From Chitinophagaceae bacterium (lineage in GTDB: Bacteria > Bacteroidota > Bacteroidia > Chitinophagales > Chitinophagaceae), in assembly GCA_021151685.1 (NCBI GenBank), contig JAGKWS010000014.1:1-64000 (forward strand): a stretch of 64,000 nucleotides of DNA, written 5' to 3'. The notes below the pieces were generated by a model, which was given only the letters and a program-made list of their open reading frames with translations, was not told the origin of the DNA and searched no databases. Every line of letters starts with the position of its first letter. Positions within the stretch are counted from its first letter, which is position 1. Below are positions 34,935-43,963 of this stretch, piece after piece. The translations under genes and the position numbers were made by a program.

Positions 34935-35556
34935 CAGAGCGTATTTTCAGAAATACATTGACAAGGTTGCCATTGAGCAAATAGCTGACGAATATCGAAG
35001 TAAGGGCTACCAGATATCGATTGAGGAAAAGGTAGGCAAGCACTATGCCGACCTTGTTGCAAGGAAAAATGAGGAGACTATAGTTATAGAAGTGAAGTCC
35101 GGAAAGATGAGCCCGGAAAAGAGAAAAGCAATTGTAGAAATTGGTAACTATGTAAAAAGTGCCAGTAATTATAAGTTTCTTGTAGTTATGGTAACCCCAC
35201 CACAAAAAAAGAAGCTCGAGATTTATAATATTCATCAACTGCTTGCCCAATATATAATGGACTATCCGCCACAGGAATTAATTACGTTGTCTACACAGAC
35301 GCGTATTGATGGTGTAGCAGATGTTACCGTTGACGAACTGACCGTAAGGGCAGATGGAACAATTTTTGCCAAAGGGAACGGCGTTATTGCCGTACAGTTG
35401 CAATTTGGGTCGGCTTTAGATAGGCAAATTGATATGGGTGATACTTCAGAAGACAATTTTCCATTCGATTTTGAGGTAGAGCTTCGACAGAATGACAATA
35501 AGGAGCTGTCTATAGCAAAAGTGCAAAAACTGAGTGTCGATACATCATCGTACTGA
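34924..35556 (+). CDS. PD-(D/E)xK nuclease-like protein of the same cassette
   Basis: A 210-aa protein. The N-terminal half has the restriction-endonuclease-like core: a helix (IEQIADEYRSKGYQI), then HYADLVARKNEETIVIEVKSGK, in which the Asp of ADL and the E-V-K of IVIEVKSG form the D-(D/E)xK site (about D40, E54, K56). The C-terminal half (about 95-210) is a beta-rich domain with TVRADGTIFAKGNGVIAVQLQFG, unrecognised. Overlap with the RusA-like gene suggests a joint function at DNA. It may be a defence pair; that is inference. The rimO gene starts 48 bp downstream. Confidence 0.7.
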   Translation: MEINRAYFQKYIDKVAIEQIADEYRSKGYQISIEEKVGKHYADLVARKNEETIVIEVKSGKMSPEKRKAIVEIGNYVKSASNYKFLVVMVTPPQKKKLEIYNIHQLLAQYIMDYPPQELITLSTQTRIDGVADVTVDELTVRADGTIFAKGNGVIAVQLQFGSALDRQIDMGDTSEDNFPFDFEVELRQNDNKELSIAKVQKLSVDTSSY

Positions 35557-35604
35557 TACGCATTACATGAAAATGATTCTTTAATTCGTTTACAAGATAT
35601 TTTT

Positions 35605-36915
35605 TTGAAAACAAAGACACTAAAAGCCAATAAGGTAAATATCATCACCCTTGGTTGCTCCAAGAACATGGTAGACAGCGAGATGCTGGGTGGGCAACTG
35701 CTGGCCAACGGAATAGATGTGGTGCATGAAAACCGCAAGACCGACCATAACATAGTGGTGGTGAATACCTGTGGTTTTATAGATAAGGCAAAGGAAGAGA
35801 GTGTAAATACGATACTGGACCAGGTGGAACTGAAACGCCGTGGCCGCTTGGATAAAGTATATGTAACCGGGTGCCTGAGCGAAAGATATAGGGATAGCTT
35901 GCTGACAGAAATACCCGAGGTGGATGCATGGTTTGGTACTATGGAACTGCCCCTGATGCTAAAGCAGTTTGAAGCCGACTACAAAGCCGAGTTGGTTGGC
36001 GAGCGTTTGCTGGCCACACCGAAGCATTATGCCTATCTTAAAATATCGGAGGGGTGTAACCGTACCTGTTCTTTCTGTGCTATACCGCTGATGCGTGGTG
36101 GCCACATATCCAAGACTATAGAGGAAGTAGTGACTGAGGCAAAGAAACTGGTGCGTAGTGGTGTGAAGGAGATAATGCTGATAGCGCAGGAACTTACCTA
36201 CTACGGTCTGGACATATACAAAAAGCGTGCCCTCAGCGATTTGCTGAAGCACCTGTCTGATATTGAAGGCTTGCACTGGATTCGTTTGCACTACGCCTAT
36301 CCTTCTAAGTTCCCTCTGGATATACTGGATGTAATGAAGGAGCGCGACAATATTTGTAACTATCTGGACATGCCATTACAGCACATATCAGACAATATGC
36401 TGAAGGCCATGAAACGCCAGATAACCCGTGCCGAGATAACCGACCTGATAGGGGAGGTGAGAAACCGGGTGCCGGGTATAGCCATTCGTACCACGCTGAT
36501 AACTGGCTTCCCCGGCGAAACCCGCGATGATGTGGAAGACTTGAAACAATTTCTTACCGATACCCGCCTGGATAGGGTGGGCATATTCACTTACTCGCAC
36601 GAGGAAAATACCAGTGCCTACGAGCTGGCCGATACGCTGACACATGAAGAGAAAGAAGCTCGTGCGCAAGAAATAATGGAGGTACAGCAGGAGATATCTT
36701 ACGAAGTCAATCAGGAGAAGGTGGGCAAAACCTACAAAGTACTGATAGACAAAAAAGAGGCCGGAAGGTATCTTGCCCGTACAGAATTTGACAGTGTGGA
36801 AGTAGATAACGAGGTAGTGATACACAGCAAAAAAGCCCTACCGATAGGCGATTTTGTGAATGTGCGTATCGTAAAGGCTTTCGACTACGATTTGGAAGGA
36901 GAGGTGATAGCGTAA
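35605..36915 (+). CDS. rimO: Ribosomal protein uS12 methylthiotransferase RimO
   Basis: A 436-aa radical SAM enzyme that methylthiolates an Asp of ribosomal protein S12. Three parts are visible: the N-terminal MTTase domain with Cys in TLGCSKN, NTCGFID and VTGCLSE holding the auxiliary cluster; the radical SAM core with CNRTCSFCAIP (CxxxCxxC); and a C-terminal TRAM domain (KTYKVLIDKKEAGRYLART...). The S12-specific sequence GFIDKAKEES separates it from MiaB. The start is a TTG preceded by a T tract; no ATG is available in a suitable position. A hairpin terminator follows. Confidence 0.95.
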   Translation: MKTKTLKANKVNIITLGCSKNMVDSEMLGGQLLANGIDVVHENRKTDHNIVVVNTCGFIDKAKEESVNTILDQVELKRRGRLDKVYVTGCLSERYRDSLLTEIPEVDAWFGTMELPLMLKQFEADYKAELVGERLLATPKHYAYLKISEGCNRTCSFCAIPLMRGGHISKTIEEVVTEAKKLVRSGVKEIMLIAQELTYYGLDIYKKRALSDLLKHLSDIEGLHWIRLHYAYPSKFPLDILDVMKERDNICNYLDMPLQHISDNMLKAMKRQITRAEITDLIGEVRNRVPGIAIRTTLITGFPGETRDDVEDLKQFLTDTRLDRVGIFTYSHEENTSAYELADTLTHEEKEARAQEIMEVQQEISYEVNQEKVGKTYKVLIDKKEAGRYLARTEFDSVEVDNEVVIHSKKALPIGDFVNVRIVKAFDYDLEGEVIA

Positions 36916-36981
36916 GGGTTTATCAAACACTTTTCAGAAATAGTAGAGATGTGCATTATTTTGCCATTTTCACTAAGGAAG

Positions 36982-37020
36982 AATGAGCCATGTGCAATTA
37001 GCTATGGCTCATTTTTTTAC
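36982..37020 (+). terminator. Rho-independent terminator of rimO
   Basis: A 10-bp stem (AATGAGCCAT at 36982-36991, complement at 37004-37013) with a 12-nt loop is followed by a run of T. Confidence 0.85.
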
Positions 37021-37150
37021 CAAAATCAATTGTATGCAATTTTGTGCAATTTGTTAAACGCATTATTTTTCTAAGGTTAATGGTATGTTACTTATTGCCG
37101 TTTTGATTTTCTATTTTTATGCAGGATTCTCCCTGTTGTTGAACTGATTG

Positions 37151-37669
37151 ATGATGACCGTATTGCGAAGGTTTTTGGTGTTAGGATGCTTATGTATCGT
37201 GCATACGGTACATGGTCAGTCTTTCGACTATGCCGAGAATTCTTTGTACATACTCAATTTCATAAAATATACCGATTGGCCTGAGAAGAAGACACACATT
37301 GTAGTAGGGGTGTTGGGCCAGTCGCCGGTAGCAGACGAGTTGCAGCAACTGTTTTCTCACCGCCGCAACTCCAACATTCAATATTCGGTAAGGCATATAG
37401 CCGTTGGCGAAGCACGCGAGGTGGATGTGGTACTACTGGCGGCCAATGCGGCAGGTCAGTTAAGAGCAGTTACACAGGCCACTGCGGGTAGCCCAATACT
37501 TATTATATCGGAAAAGTCAAATATGTGTCACGCAGGTGCCTGTATTTCCTTTTTTATAGACGAAGACAATGATTTTAAGACATCGTACCAGTTGAGTCTG
37601 CGTAATTGTGGCCAGCGGGGGCTGAAGCTGAGTGATGAGATAAAAAATAATGCGGTATTAACGAGATAA
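37151..37669 (+). CDS. YfiR family (DUF4154) periplasmic protein
   Basis: A 172-aa exported protein; signal peptide about 1-21 ending TVHGQ. The family pattern is clear: YILNFIKYTDWPEKKTHIVVGVLGQSP, VDVVLLAANAAGQ, then LIISEKSNMCHAGACISFFI and the terminal SDEIKNN. YfiR proteins act as periplasmic inhibitors or ligand sensors for membrane signalling proteins. The preferred start is ATG at 37151 rather than the TTG at 37148. It is the first of four tightly packed genes (receptor, histidine kinase, response regulator), so it probably feeds a signal into the kinase downstream. Confidence 0.9.
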   Translation: MMTVLRRFLVLGCLCIVHTVHGQSFDYAENSLYILNFIKYTDWPEKKTHIVVGVLGQSPVADELQQLFSHRRNSNIQYSVRHIAVGEAREVDVVLLAANAAGQLRAVTQATAGSPILIISEKSNMCHAGACISFFIDEDNDFKTSYQLSLRNCGQRGLKLSDEIKNNAVLTR

Positions 37670-37672
37670 GTG

Positions 37673-39748
37673 ATGAAGGGGATAATACATATAGCTACTG
37701 TGTTGCTGTTACTGACGGCGGGGGGGGTATATGCACAAACCGATGCCTTGCCAGACAGTGCCGAACTACGGGAGCTGTCGCTGGATGAGCTGTCGCACAT
37801 GAAATCGCGGTACAAGGCCACCCCTATGGAAAAATCTATCAGCGAAGCAATAGAGGCGGCAACGGCCAAGCCTTTGAATATGCGTAAAACACCGTCTGTA
37901 GTGTCGGTAATAACTGATGAGGATATAGTGCGTAGCGGAGCAAAGGATATGATAGATGTGCTGCGTATGGTGCCGGGGTTGGAGTTTAATGTGGATGTGG
38001 AAGGGGTTGTGTCGGTATCCTTCAGAGGTATGTGGGCCAATGAGGGCAATATAGCCTTGCGTATAGACGGGCATGAGGTGAATGACCTTGCCTATGCCTC
38101 TTTGCAGTTTGGCAACCATTACTCGTTGGCACATATCAGGCGTATAGAGGTGATACGCGGGCCGGGTTCGGCCATATATGGCGGCTGTGCCGAGTATGCA
38201 GTGATAAGTATTACCACAAAAAAAGGCAGTGAGATAAATGGTGTGCAGGCAATAGCTACAGGGGGCGAAATGAATGGGACGTATGCGAGAAGAAATATAG
38301 AGTTGCTTGCAGGGGGCAAAAGGAAGGCGTTGGAATGGTCGGTAGGGGGAATGGTGGGCCGGGGTAACCGTAGCAACAGAACTTATACCGATGTGAATGG
38401 AACCGCATTTGATATGGCCGGCAACGCAAGGTTGGAAAGCGACTGGTTGAATGCGGCCATACAGTACAAGGGGTTATCGGCAAGGCTGGTGTACGACGAT
38501 TACCGAACAACTAACCGCGATGGCGATTATGCGGCATTGAGCAGGCCATATCCGCTGAATTTCCGATCTGTAATGACTGACCTGCGGCATGTGCGGCAGT
38601 GGAATAAGAAGTTGCAAACGGTGATACGGTTGGATAAACGACAGTCGAAACCGTGGATATTTGATGGTAGCCCCGACCCTGTAGATTCTAACTATGGCAC
38701 CTATCTGTTTAAGGGTAGCCGTTACAGGGGCAATGCAGCTATATTTTGGGAGCCAGACTATCGTGTAACCGTGAATGCCGGGCTGGAGGTATATAACGAC
38801 AGGGCGTTGCTGGGGGCTGGTAATGTGTTTAGAAAAGACAGTACTACAAGTATAGGGTATATGAACTATGCGCCATTTGGGCAAATGCTGATCAGGTCTC
38901 CGTTTGTCAACTTTATTGTAGGGGGGCGGTACGACGTAAGCTCGGCATTTGGTAGTGCATTCAACCCGAGGATGGGGCTTACGCGGCGATGGGGCATTTT
39001 TAATGTAAAGGCTATGTATGGCTCATCTTTCAGGGCCCCGGCTATTGAGAGCATACAATCGGCTATAACGGGCGATATGCTAAAGCCTGAGCGGGCCCAT
39101 ACGGTAGAGCTTGAGGCCAGTGCCAACCTGAAGAAGGATATGTATCTTTCGGTGAATCTGTTTGATATTACCACCCGCGATGCCATCAAGTATTTTGTAA
39201 ATACCGACCCCAATAGTACCAACCCTTTTCTGGACGGGTACAGGAATACGCCATACAATACCGGCAGCCGGGGGGTAGAGGCCGAGTACAAGTATAAGTC
39301 GAGGCATGGTTCTATAGGTGCTGGCTATTCGTTTTATACTGTGCAGGGCAAGGGGGTAGATGAGGGTAATGCAGTGCCCGGCATGCGCCAGATAACTTTG
39401 GGTACTGCCCGCCACAAAATGAGTATGTTGACTTCGGTGAACATTACAAAGAAAATATACGCATCGCTATCGGCATTTTACCTGAGTAAACGATATGCCT
39501 ATGCTGCTGTAGACGCTACGGGCAATGGTATACTGGGTGAGTTGCCGCAGCAGTTGGTGTGTAATGTGTTTGTAGGTGCCAACGATTTGCTGAAAAACTG
39601 TACAGTGGGTATGGGGGTAGCCAACCTGACCGATGAGACAATACTGTACCCGCAGGCATACAATAGCCTGCATGCACCGCTACCCGGCCCCGGCAGAGAA
39701 TTATATGTTCGATTGACTTATAAGATATCATACAGAGAAAAAACGTGA
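37673..39748 (+). CDS. TonB-dependent receptor-like outer-membrane protein
   Basis: A 691-aa outer-membrane barrel with signal peptide (about 1-20, ending GVYAQ). The plug domain shows TPSVVSVITDEDIVRSGAKDMIDVLRMVPG, then IRRIEVIRGPGSAIYGGCAEYAVISITTKKG; the barrel follows from about residue 190 and ends in YVRLTYKI. The N-terminal extension between signal and plug (about 30 residues, SLDELSHMKSRYKATPMEKS) may interact with a partner. There is no SusD gene, so nutrient uptake by a SusCD pair is unlikely. Start chosen at ATG 37673, 3 bp after the YfiR stop. It overlaps the kinase gene by 4 bp. Confidence 0.9.
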   Translation: MKGIIHIATVLLLLTAGGVYAQTDALPDSAELRELSLDELSHMKSRYKATPMEKSISEAIEAATAKPLNMRKTPSVVSVITDEDIVRSGAKDMIDVLRMVPGLEFNVDVEGVVSVSFRGMWANEGNIALRIDGHEVNDLAYASLQFGNHYSLAHIRRIEVIRGPGSAIYGGCAEYAVISITTKKGSEINGVQAIATGGEMNGTYARRNIELLAGGKRKALEWSVGGMVGRGNRSNRTYTDVNGTAFDMAGNARLESDWLNAAIQYKGLSARLVYDDYRTTNRDGDYAALSRPYPLNFRSVMTDLRHVRQWNKKLQTVIRLDKRQSKPWIFDGSPDPVDSNYGTYLFKGSRYRGNAAIFWEPDYRVTVNAGLEVYNDRALLGAGNVFRKDSTTSIGYMNYAPFGQMLIRSPFVNFIVGGRYDVSSAFGSAFNPRMGLTRRWGIFNVKAMYGSSFRAPAIESIQSAITGDMLKPERAHTVELEASANLKKDMYLSVNLFDITTRDAIKYFVNTDPNSTNPFLDGYRNTPYNTGSRGVEAEYKYKSRHGSIGAGYSFYTVQGKGVDEGNAVPGMRQITLGTARHKMSMLTSVNITKKIYASLSAFYLSKRYAYAAVDATGNGILGELPQQLVCNVFVGANDLLKNCTVGMGVANLTDETILYPQAYNSLHAPLPGPGRELYVRLTYKISYREKT

Positions 39749-41763
39749 AGGCAGGCATTGCAAAAAAACTGACTACTACTTATTTCATCGTAACATTGGC
39801 TACGGTGATATCGGGCGTGGCAGGAACTGTAATGCTGGTGCTGAATCAGAAGACGAATGCCGAAATCCGATATCAGACCATTCCGTCTATAGAGCAACTG
39901 AAACGACTGCGGGAAACGATGGTGGAGACGGGCAAACTGACGAGAACATGGACGTTTCTTGCCGGTAACAAAGACAAGGCCCGGTTGGAGGATATTCTTT
40001 TCAGAGAATATGGTAAGCTGGATAGTGCACTACAGGCCAATGCCAAGCAGTGGGGGCGTGCAGAAGCCCGAACCCGGTGGCAGGCAGTGCAGAAGCGTAC
40101 ACGTAGCGTTATAGATTCTGCCATTACCATTACCAACATACTGCCCAATGCCGAGGCGTACATGAGCGACAGCATAGTAGACCGGGCATCGGCCATATGC
40201 AACGGTATAGATGCAATGGTGGCAGCAAATGACAATGAACTATCGACTTTGATAACGGTGCGAGAGGCCGAGCTGGAAGTGCAGCAGAACAGGTCTGGCC
40301 GGTTGTTGCGATTGATGTTTGTGGTAGTATTTGCCTCGGTACTGGTATCGGTAATGGTGAGTCTGATAGCCATGAGATACCTGAAACGGTATATAGTGGT
40401 GCCACTGATGCGGTTGCAAGAGGTGATACTGGAAATGGCGGCGGGCGAGGTGCCCCATGTGGCAGAGACCGAAGCCATGGACGAAATAAGCGAGATGCAG
40501 TGGGCGGTACACAGGATGGTAGGTGGTATAGCCGAGAAGGTACGATTTGCCGATGAACTGGGTGCTGGAGACTACACGGCCAACCTTTCTTTATTGTCGG
40601 GAGATGACAAGTTTGGGCAGGCCCTGCTGAACATGCGCGACGACCTGAAAAGGCGGGAAAACATCATGTTGGAGCAAGACCAGCGGCTGCGTGCTGCCGA
40701 ACGGCTGGCCGGTGTGGGTAACTATTTTTTGGATATAGAAAGCGGCGAGTTTACCTGTTCGGAAGCACTGCTGGAGATATTGGGGATAGATAAACCGCAC
40801 ATTCACAAAATGGTAGATTGGCGAACGGTGATAGCCCCACAGTTTCATGAAATGGTAGCCAGTGCGGCCCGCACAGCCATAAAAACACGCCAGAAGTTTA
40901 TTGCCAGTTACATCATTCGCCGGATATCGGACGGGAAGGAACGGTGGGTATATGCCGTAAGTGAATATAACTTTAACGACAAGGGGCGTGCGGTTTCGAT
41001 ATTTGGTACTATACAAGATATAACACAGGCCAAGCTGCTGGAGCTGGATTTGCAGGCATCGTACCAGGTGGCAAGAGAGCAGAACTCGCGTTTGTTGAAT
41101 TTCTCTTACATAGTATCGCATAACCTGCGGATGCATGCGGTGAACATACGTAGCCTGCTGCAACTGATGGCTGATGCCGGCAGTGATGAAGAGCGGAAAG
41201 AATTTATGGCATGGCTGACGAAGGCATCGGGGCAAATGGATGAAACTCTGCACCATTTGAACGAGATTGTAGCCATGCAACAAACTATGAACCTGAAAAA
41301 GGAAGAACTGCAACTATGGAATGCTATAGAGCTTGCTACCGACCAGTTGCGGTTTGAAATAGTAGAAAAAGCGGCACATATTGTGAACGAGGTGCCGGCT
41401 AATGTTACTATTAGGTACAATTCTGTGTTTCTCAATAATATTTTGCTTAACTTTCTGTCTAATGCCATCAAGTATGCGCATCCCGAACGAAAGCCAGAGA
41501 TTGTATGGCGATACAGTGAAGTGTATAACGAGTTGAGAAACCAGAAGTGCCATGTGTTGGAGATTGAGGACAATGGGTTGGGGATAGACATGGAACGGCA
41601 TGGCGAGAAATTGTTTGGTATGTACAAGACATTTCATGGCAATAAAGATGCCAAGGGTATAGGTTTGTTTATGGCCCGGTATCAGATAGAAGCCATGGGT
41701 GGCTCTGTAACGGTAAGCAGTACCCCCGGAAAGGGTTCTATTTTCAGAATGACCATAATGTAA
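39745..41763 (+). CDS. Membrane sensor histidine kinase with PAS domain
   Basis: A 672-aa kinase starting at GTG 39745 (gtGA overlap with the receptor stop). Membrane helices at about 13-33 and 188-210 enclose a periplasmic helical sensor of about 150 residues; a HAMP-like linker (212-265), a PAS domain (about 318-428), a coiled segment, a phospho-acceptor helix with SHNLRMH (H459), and an ATPase domain with N-box FLSNAIKY (N573), EDNGLGID and GKGSIF follow. The partner response regulator starts 4 bp downstream. The YfiR and receptor genes upstream suggest that it reads a periplasmic or outer-membrane cue. Confidence 0.93.
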   Translation: MKAGIAKKLTTTYFIVTLATVISGVAGTVMLVLNQKTNAEIRYQTIPSIEQLKRLRETMVETGKLTRTWTFLAGNKDKARLEDILFREYGKLDSALQANAKQWGRAEARTRWQAVQKRTRSVIDSAITITNILPNAEAYMSDSIVDRASAICNGIDAMVAANDNELSTLITVREAELEVQQNRSGRLLRLMFVVVFASVLVSVMVSLIAMRYLKRYIVVPLMRLQEVILEMAAGEVPHVAETEAMDEISEMQWAVHRMVGGIAEKVRFADELGAGDYTANLSLLSGDDKFGQALLNMRDDLKRRENIMLEQDQRLRAAERLAGVGNYFLDIESGEFTCSEALLEILGIDKPHIHKMVDWRTVIAPQFHEMVASAARTAIKTRQKFIASYIIRRISDGKERWVYAVSEYNFNDKGRAVSIFGTIQDITQAKLLELDLQASYQVAREQNSRLLNFSYIVSHNLRMHAVNIRSLLQLMADAGSDEERKEFMAWLTKASGQMDETLHHLNEIVAMQQTMNLKKEELQLWNAIELATDQLRFEIVEKAAHIVNEVPANVTIRYNSVFLNNILLNFLSNAIKYAHPERKPEIVWRYSEVYNELRNQKCHVLEIEDNGLGIDMERHGEKLFGMYKTFHGNKDAKGIGLFMARYQIEAMGGSVTVSSTPGKGSIFRMTIM

Positions 41764-41767
41764 GAAA

Positions 41768-42151
41768 ATGAAAAGAATAGTCATTATTGACGACGACCCC
41801 ATGTATCAGTTGATTGTGAAGCATCTGTTACAGAAAATTGATAAGAGTATCGATGTAGCCGATTATGAAAATGGTGCGGATGCAGTTATGGGTTTGTCGG
41901 CCATGCCAGCGTCGGATTGGCCTCATGTAGTGTTTCTGGATATCAATATGCCCATAATGGATGGGTGGCAGTTTTTGGCAGAGGCTGCCGAAAGAATACC
42001 AGAACTGGCGCAACGCTGCCGAATATACATGCTGAGTACATCGATAGACAACCGTGACCGCGACCGGGCCGAAGCCATGCCGGCAGTGCGCGAGTATATC
42101 TGCAAGCCGGTAACGAAGGAAAAACTAAGAGAAATAGTAGAACATCTATAA
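41768..42151 (+). CDS. Single-domain response regulator, partner of the upstream kinase
   Basis: A 127-aa CheY-like receiver with DDD at 8-10, phospho-acceptor D58 in VVFLDINMP, Ser/Thr at 90-91 and Lys113 in CKP. There is no DNA-binding domain, so the output is a protein interaction or onward phosphotransfer. It starts 4 bp after the kinase stop. It belongs to the group of receivers often found with PAS-kinases in Bacteroidota. Confidence 0.93.
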   Translation: MKRIVIIDDDPMYQLIVKHLLQKIDKSIDVADYENGADAVMGLSAMPASDWPHVVFLDINMPIMDGWQFLAEAAERIPELAQRCRIYMLSTSIDNRDRDRAEAMPAVREYICKPVTKEKLREIVEHL

Positions 42152-42200
42152 GCCATCCTTTTACGGAAAGTCTTGCCCAAAGGTGCTTGCAATAACGATA

Positions 42201-42233
42201 TTGCATGTGGTATGGGCTTAAATAGTACCTTTG
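42201..42233 (+). promoter_or_regulatory. Bacteroidota-type promoter of pruA
   Basis: TTG at 42201-42203 and TACCTTTG at 42226-42233 are spaced 22 bp. It fixes the pruA start at the ATG 42264 rather than at 42231, which lies inside the -7 box. Confidence 0.65.
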
Positions 42234-42263
42234 CCAATACTAAATGAATTAATATATAATTTT

Positions 42264-43901
42264 ATGAATAATGCTTATTTCGATTTTGCTGAGCCAAAAA
42301 ACGAACCTATTTTGGGTTATGGACCGGGCTCGGCAGAGCGCAAGGCACTGAAAGCAGCACTTGCCGATTTGAAGAGCGTGCAACGGGATATACCGATGTA
42401 CATTGATGGTAAAGAGGTGCGGAGTGGTAACAAGGTAGAGATACGCCCACCGCACGAAACAGCGCACTTGCTGGGTCATTTTCATGTGTCTGAAGAGCAA
42501 CATGTACATGATGCCATAGACGCTGCACTGAACGCCCGTACCAAGTGGGCGGCCATGAACTGGGAGCAGCGGGCATCTATTTTTTTGAAGGCGGCAGACC
42601 TGCTGGCCAACAAATACCGCTTTAAGATGAATGCGGCTACTATGCTGGGCCAGAGTAAGAATGCGTTTCAGGCCGAGATAGACAGTGCCTGCGAACTGAT
42701 AGACTTTCTGCGGTTCAATGTGCATTTTCTGAGCCAGATTTACAAGGGGCAGCCAATTTCGCCAGCCGGCATGAACAACCGTATGGAGTACCGCCCTCTG
42801 GAGGGTTTTGTATTGGCCGTTACGCCGTTCAACTTTACAGCTATAGGTGGCAACCTGCCTACCAGTGCGGCTATGTGTGGCAATGTGGTGGTGTGGAAGC
42901 CAGCCAACACGCAAATCTATTCGGCCAGTGTGTTTATGGACATACTGATAGAGGCTGGTTTGCCCCATGGTGTTATTAATCTTATTTACCCTCCCGGCCC
43001 GCTGGTAGGCGATATTTGTTTTGCCCATCCATCATTTGCAGGTGTCCACTTCACGGGGTCTACCGGGGTTTTCCAGCATATGTGGAAGGCGATTGGTAAC
43101 AATATAGCCCGCTACAAATCTTACCCGCGCATAGTGGGCGAGACTGGTGGTAAAGACTTTGTGTTTGTACACCCATCGGCCAATGTAGATGCTGTGGTAA
43201 CTGCGTTGGTGCGTGGCGCATTCGAGTATCAGGGGCAGAAATGCTCGGCGGCTTCGAGAGCCTACATACCCCACAATTTGGCAGAAGAGATAAAGAAAAA
43301 GCTGGTTGCTGAGCTGGCTACCATCAAGATGGGACCGGTAGACGACTTTACCAATTTTGTGAATGCGGTGATAGACGAGCGTTCTTTCCTGAACATAACC
43401 CGCTACATAGATGCGGTGCGCGAAGGTAATGGCGATGCCAAAATACTGACCGGTGGTTCTTACGACAAGTCGAAAGGCTGGTTTATAGAGCCTACTGTAA
43501 TTGAAACCACCGACCCATTGTACGTAACGATGTGCGAGGAGATATTTGGCCCGGTACTGACCATATATACCTATGAGGCAGATATGTGGATACAGACGTT
43601 GGACGTGCTGGACAATACATCGCCCTACGCGTTGACTGGTGCCATATTTGCACAAGACCGCTATGCTATAGAGTATATGACCAAGGCATTGGTAAACAGT
43701 GCTGGTAACTTTTATATAAACGACAAGCCAACTGGTGCAGTGGTGGGCCAGCAACCATTTGGTGGTGCACGAGCATCGGGTACCAACGACAAGGCAGGTT
43801 CGGTACTGAATCTATACCGTTGGTTGAGTCCGCGTACTATTAAAGAAACCTATGTGAGCCCTGTAGATTACAGGTATCCATTCCATCAGGCCGACAAATA
43901 A
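42264..43901 (+). CDS. pruA: L-glutamate gamma-semialdehyde dehydrogenase (1-pyrroline-5-carboxylate dehydrogenase)
   Basis: Oxidises glutamate semialdehyde to glutamate in proline catabolism. The 545-aa length and start MNNAYFDFAEPKNEPILGY fit the stand-alone PruA of Bacteroidota and vertebrates. Aldehyde dehydrogenase motifs: VTPFNFTAIGGNLPTSAA, GSTGVFQHMW (NAD-binding turn), GETGGKDFVFVH (general-base Glu), EYQGQKCSAASRAYIP (catalytic Cys) and CEEIFGPVLTIY. The promoter at 42201-42233 supports the start. No putA or proline transporter is adjacent. A strong hairpin terminator follows. Confidence 0.95.
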   Translation: MNNAYFDFAEPKNEPILGYGPGSAERKALKAALADLKSVQRDIPMYIDGKEVRSGNKVEIRPPHETAHLLGHFHVSEEQHVHDAIDAALNARTKWAAMNWEQRASIFLKAADLLANKYRFKMNAATMLGQSKNAFQAEIDSACELIDFLRFNVHFLSQIYKGQPISPAGMNNRMEYRPLEGFVLAVTPFNFTAIGGNLPTSAAMCGNVVVWKPANTQIYSASVFMDILIEAGLPHGVINLIYPPGPLVGDICFAHPSFAGVHFTGSTGVFQHMWKAIGNNIARYKSYPRIVGETGGKDFVFVHPSANVDAVVTALVRGAFEYQGQKCSAASRAYIPHNLAEEIKKKLVAELATIKMGPVDDFTNFVNAVIDERSFLNITRYIDAVREGNGDAKILTGGSYDKSKGWFIEPTVIETTDPLYVTMCEEIFGPVLTIYTYEADMWIQTLDVLDNTSPYALTGAIFAQDRYAIEYMTKALVNSAGNFYINDKPTGAVVGQQPFGGARASGTNDKAGSVLNLYRWLSPRTIKETYVSPVDYRYPFHQADK

Positions 43902-43922
43902 TCGGTATTGCAAGAGCAGAAC

Positions 43923-43962
43923 ACGGCAGGGGCAGCAATATTGTTCCTGCCGTTTTTGTTTT
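43923..43962 (+). terminator. Rho-independent terminator of pruA
   Basis: An 8-bp stem (ACGGCAGG at 43923-43930, complement at 43946-43953) is followed by TTTTGTTTTC. Confidence 0.8.
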
Positions 43963-43963
43963 C

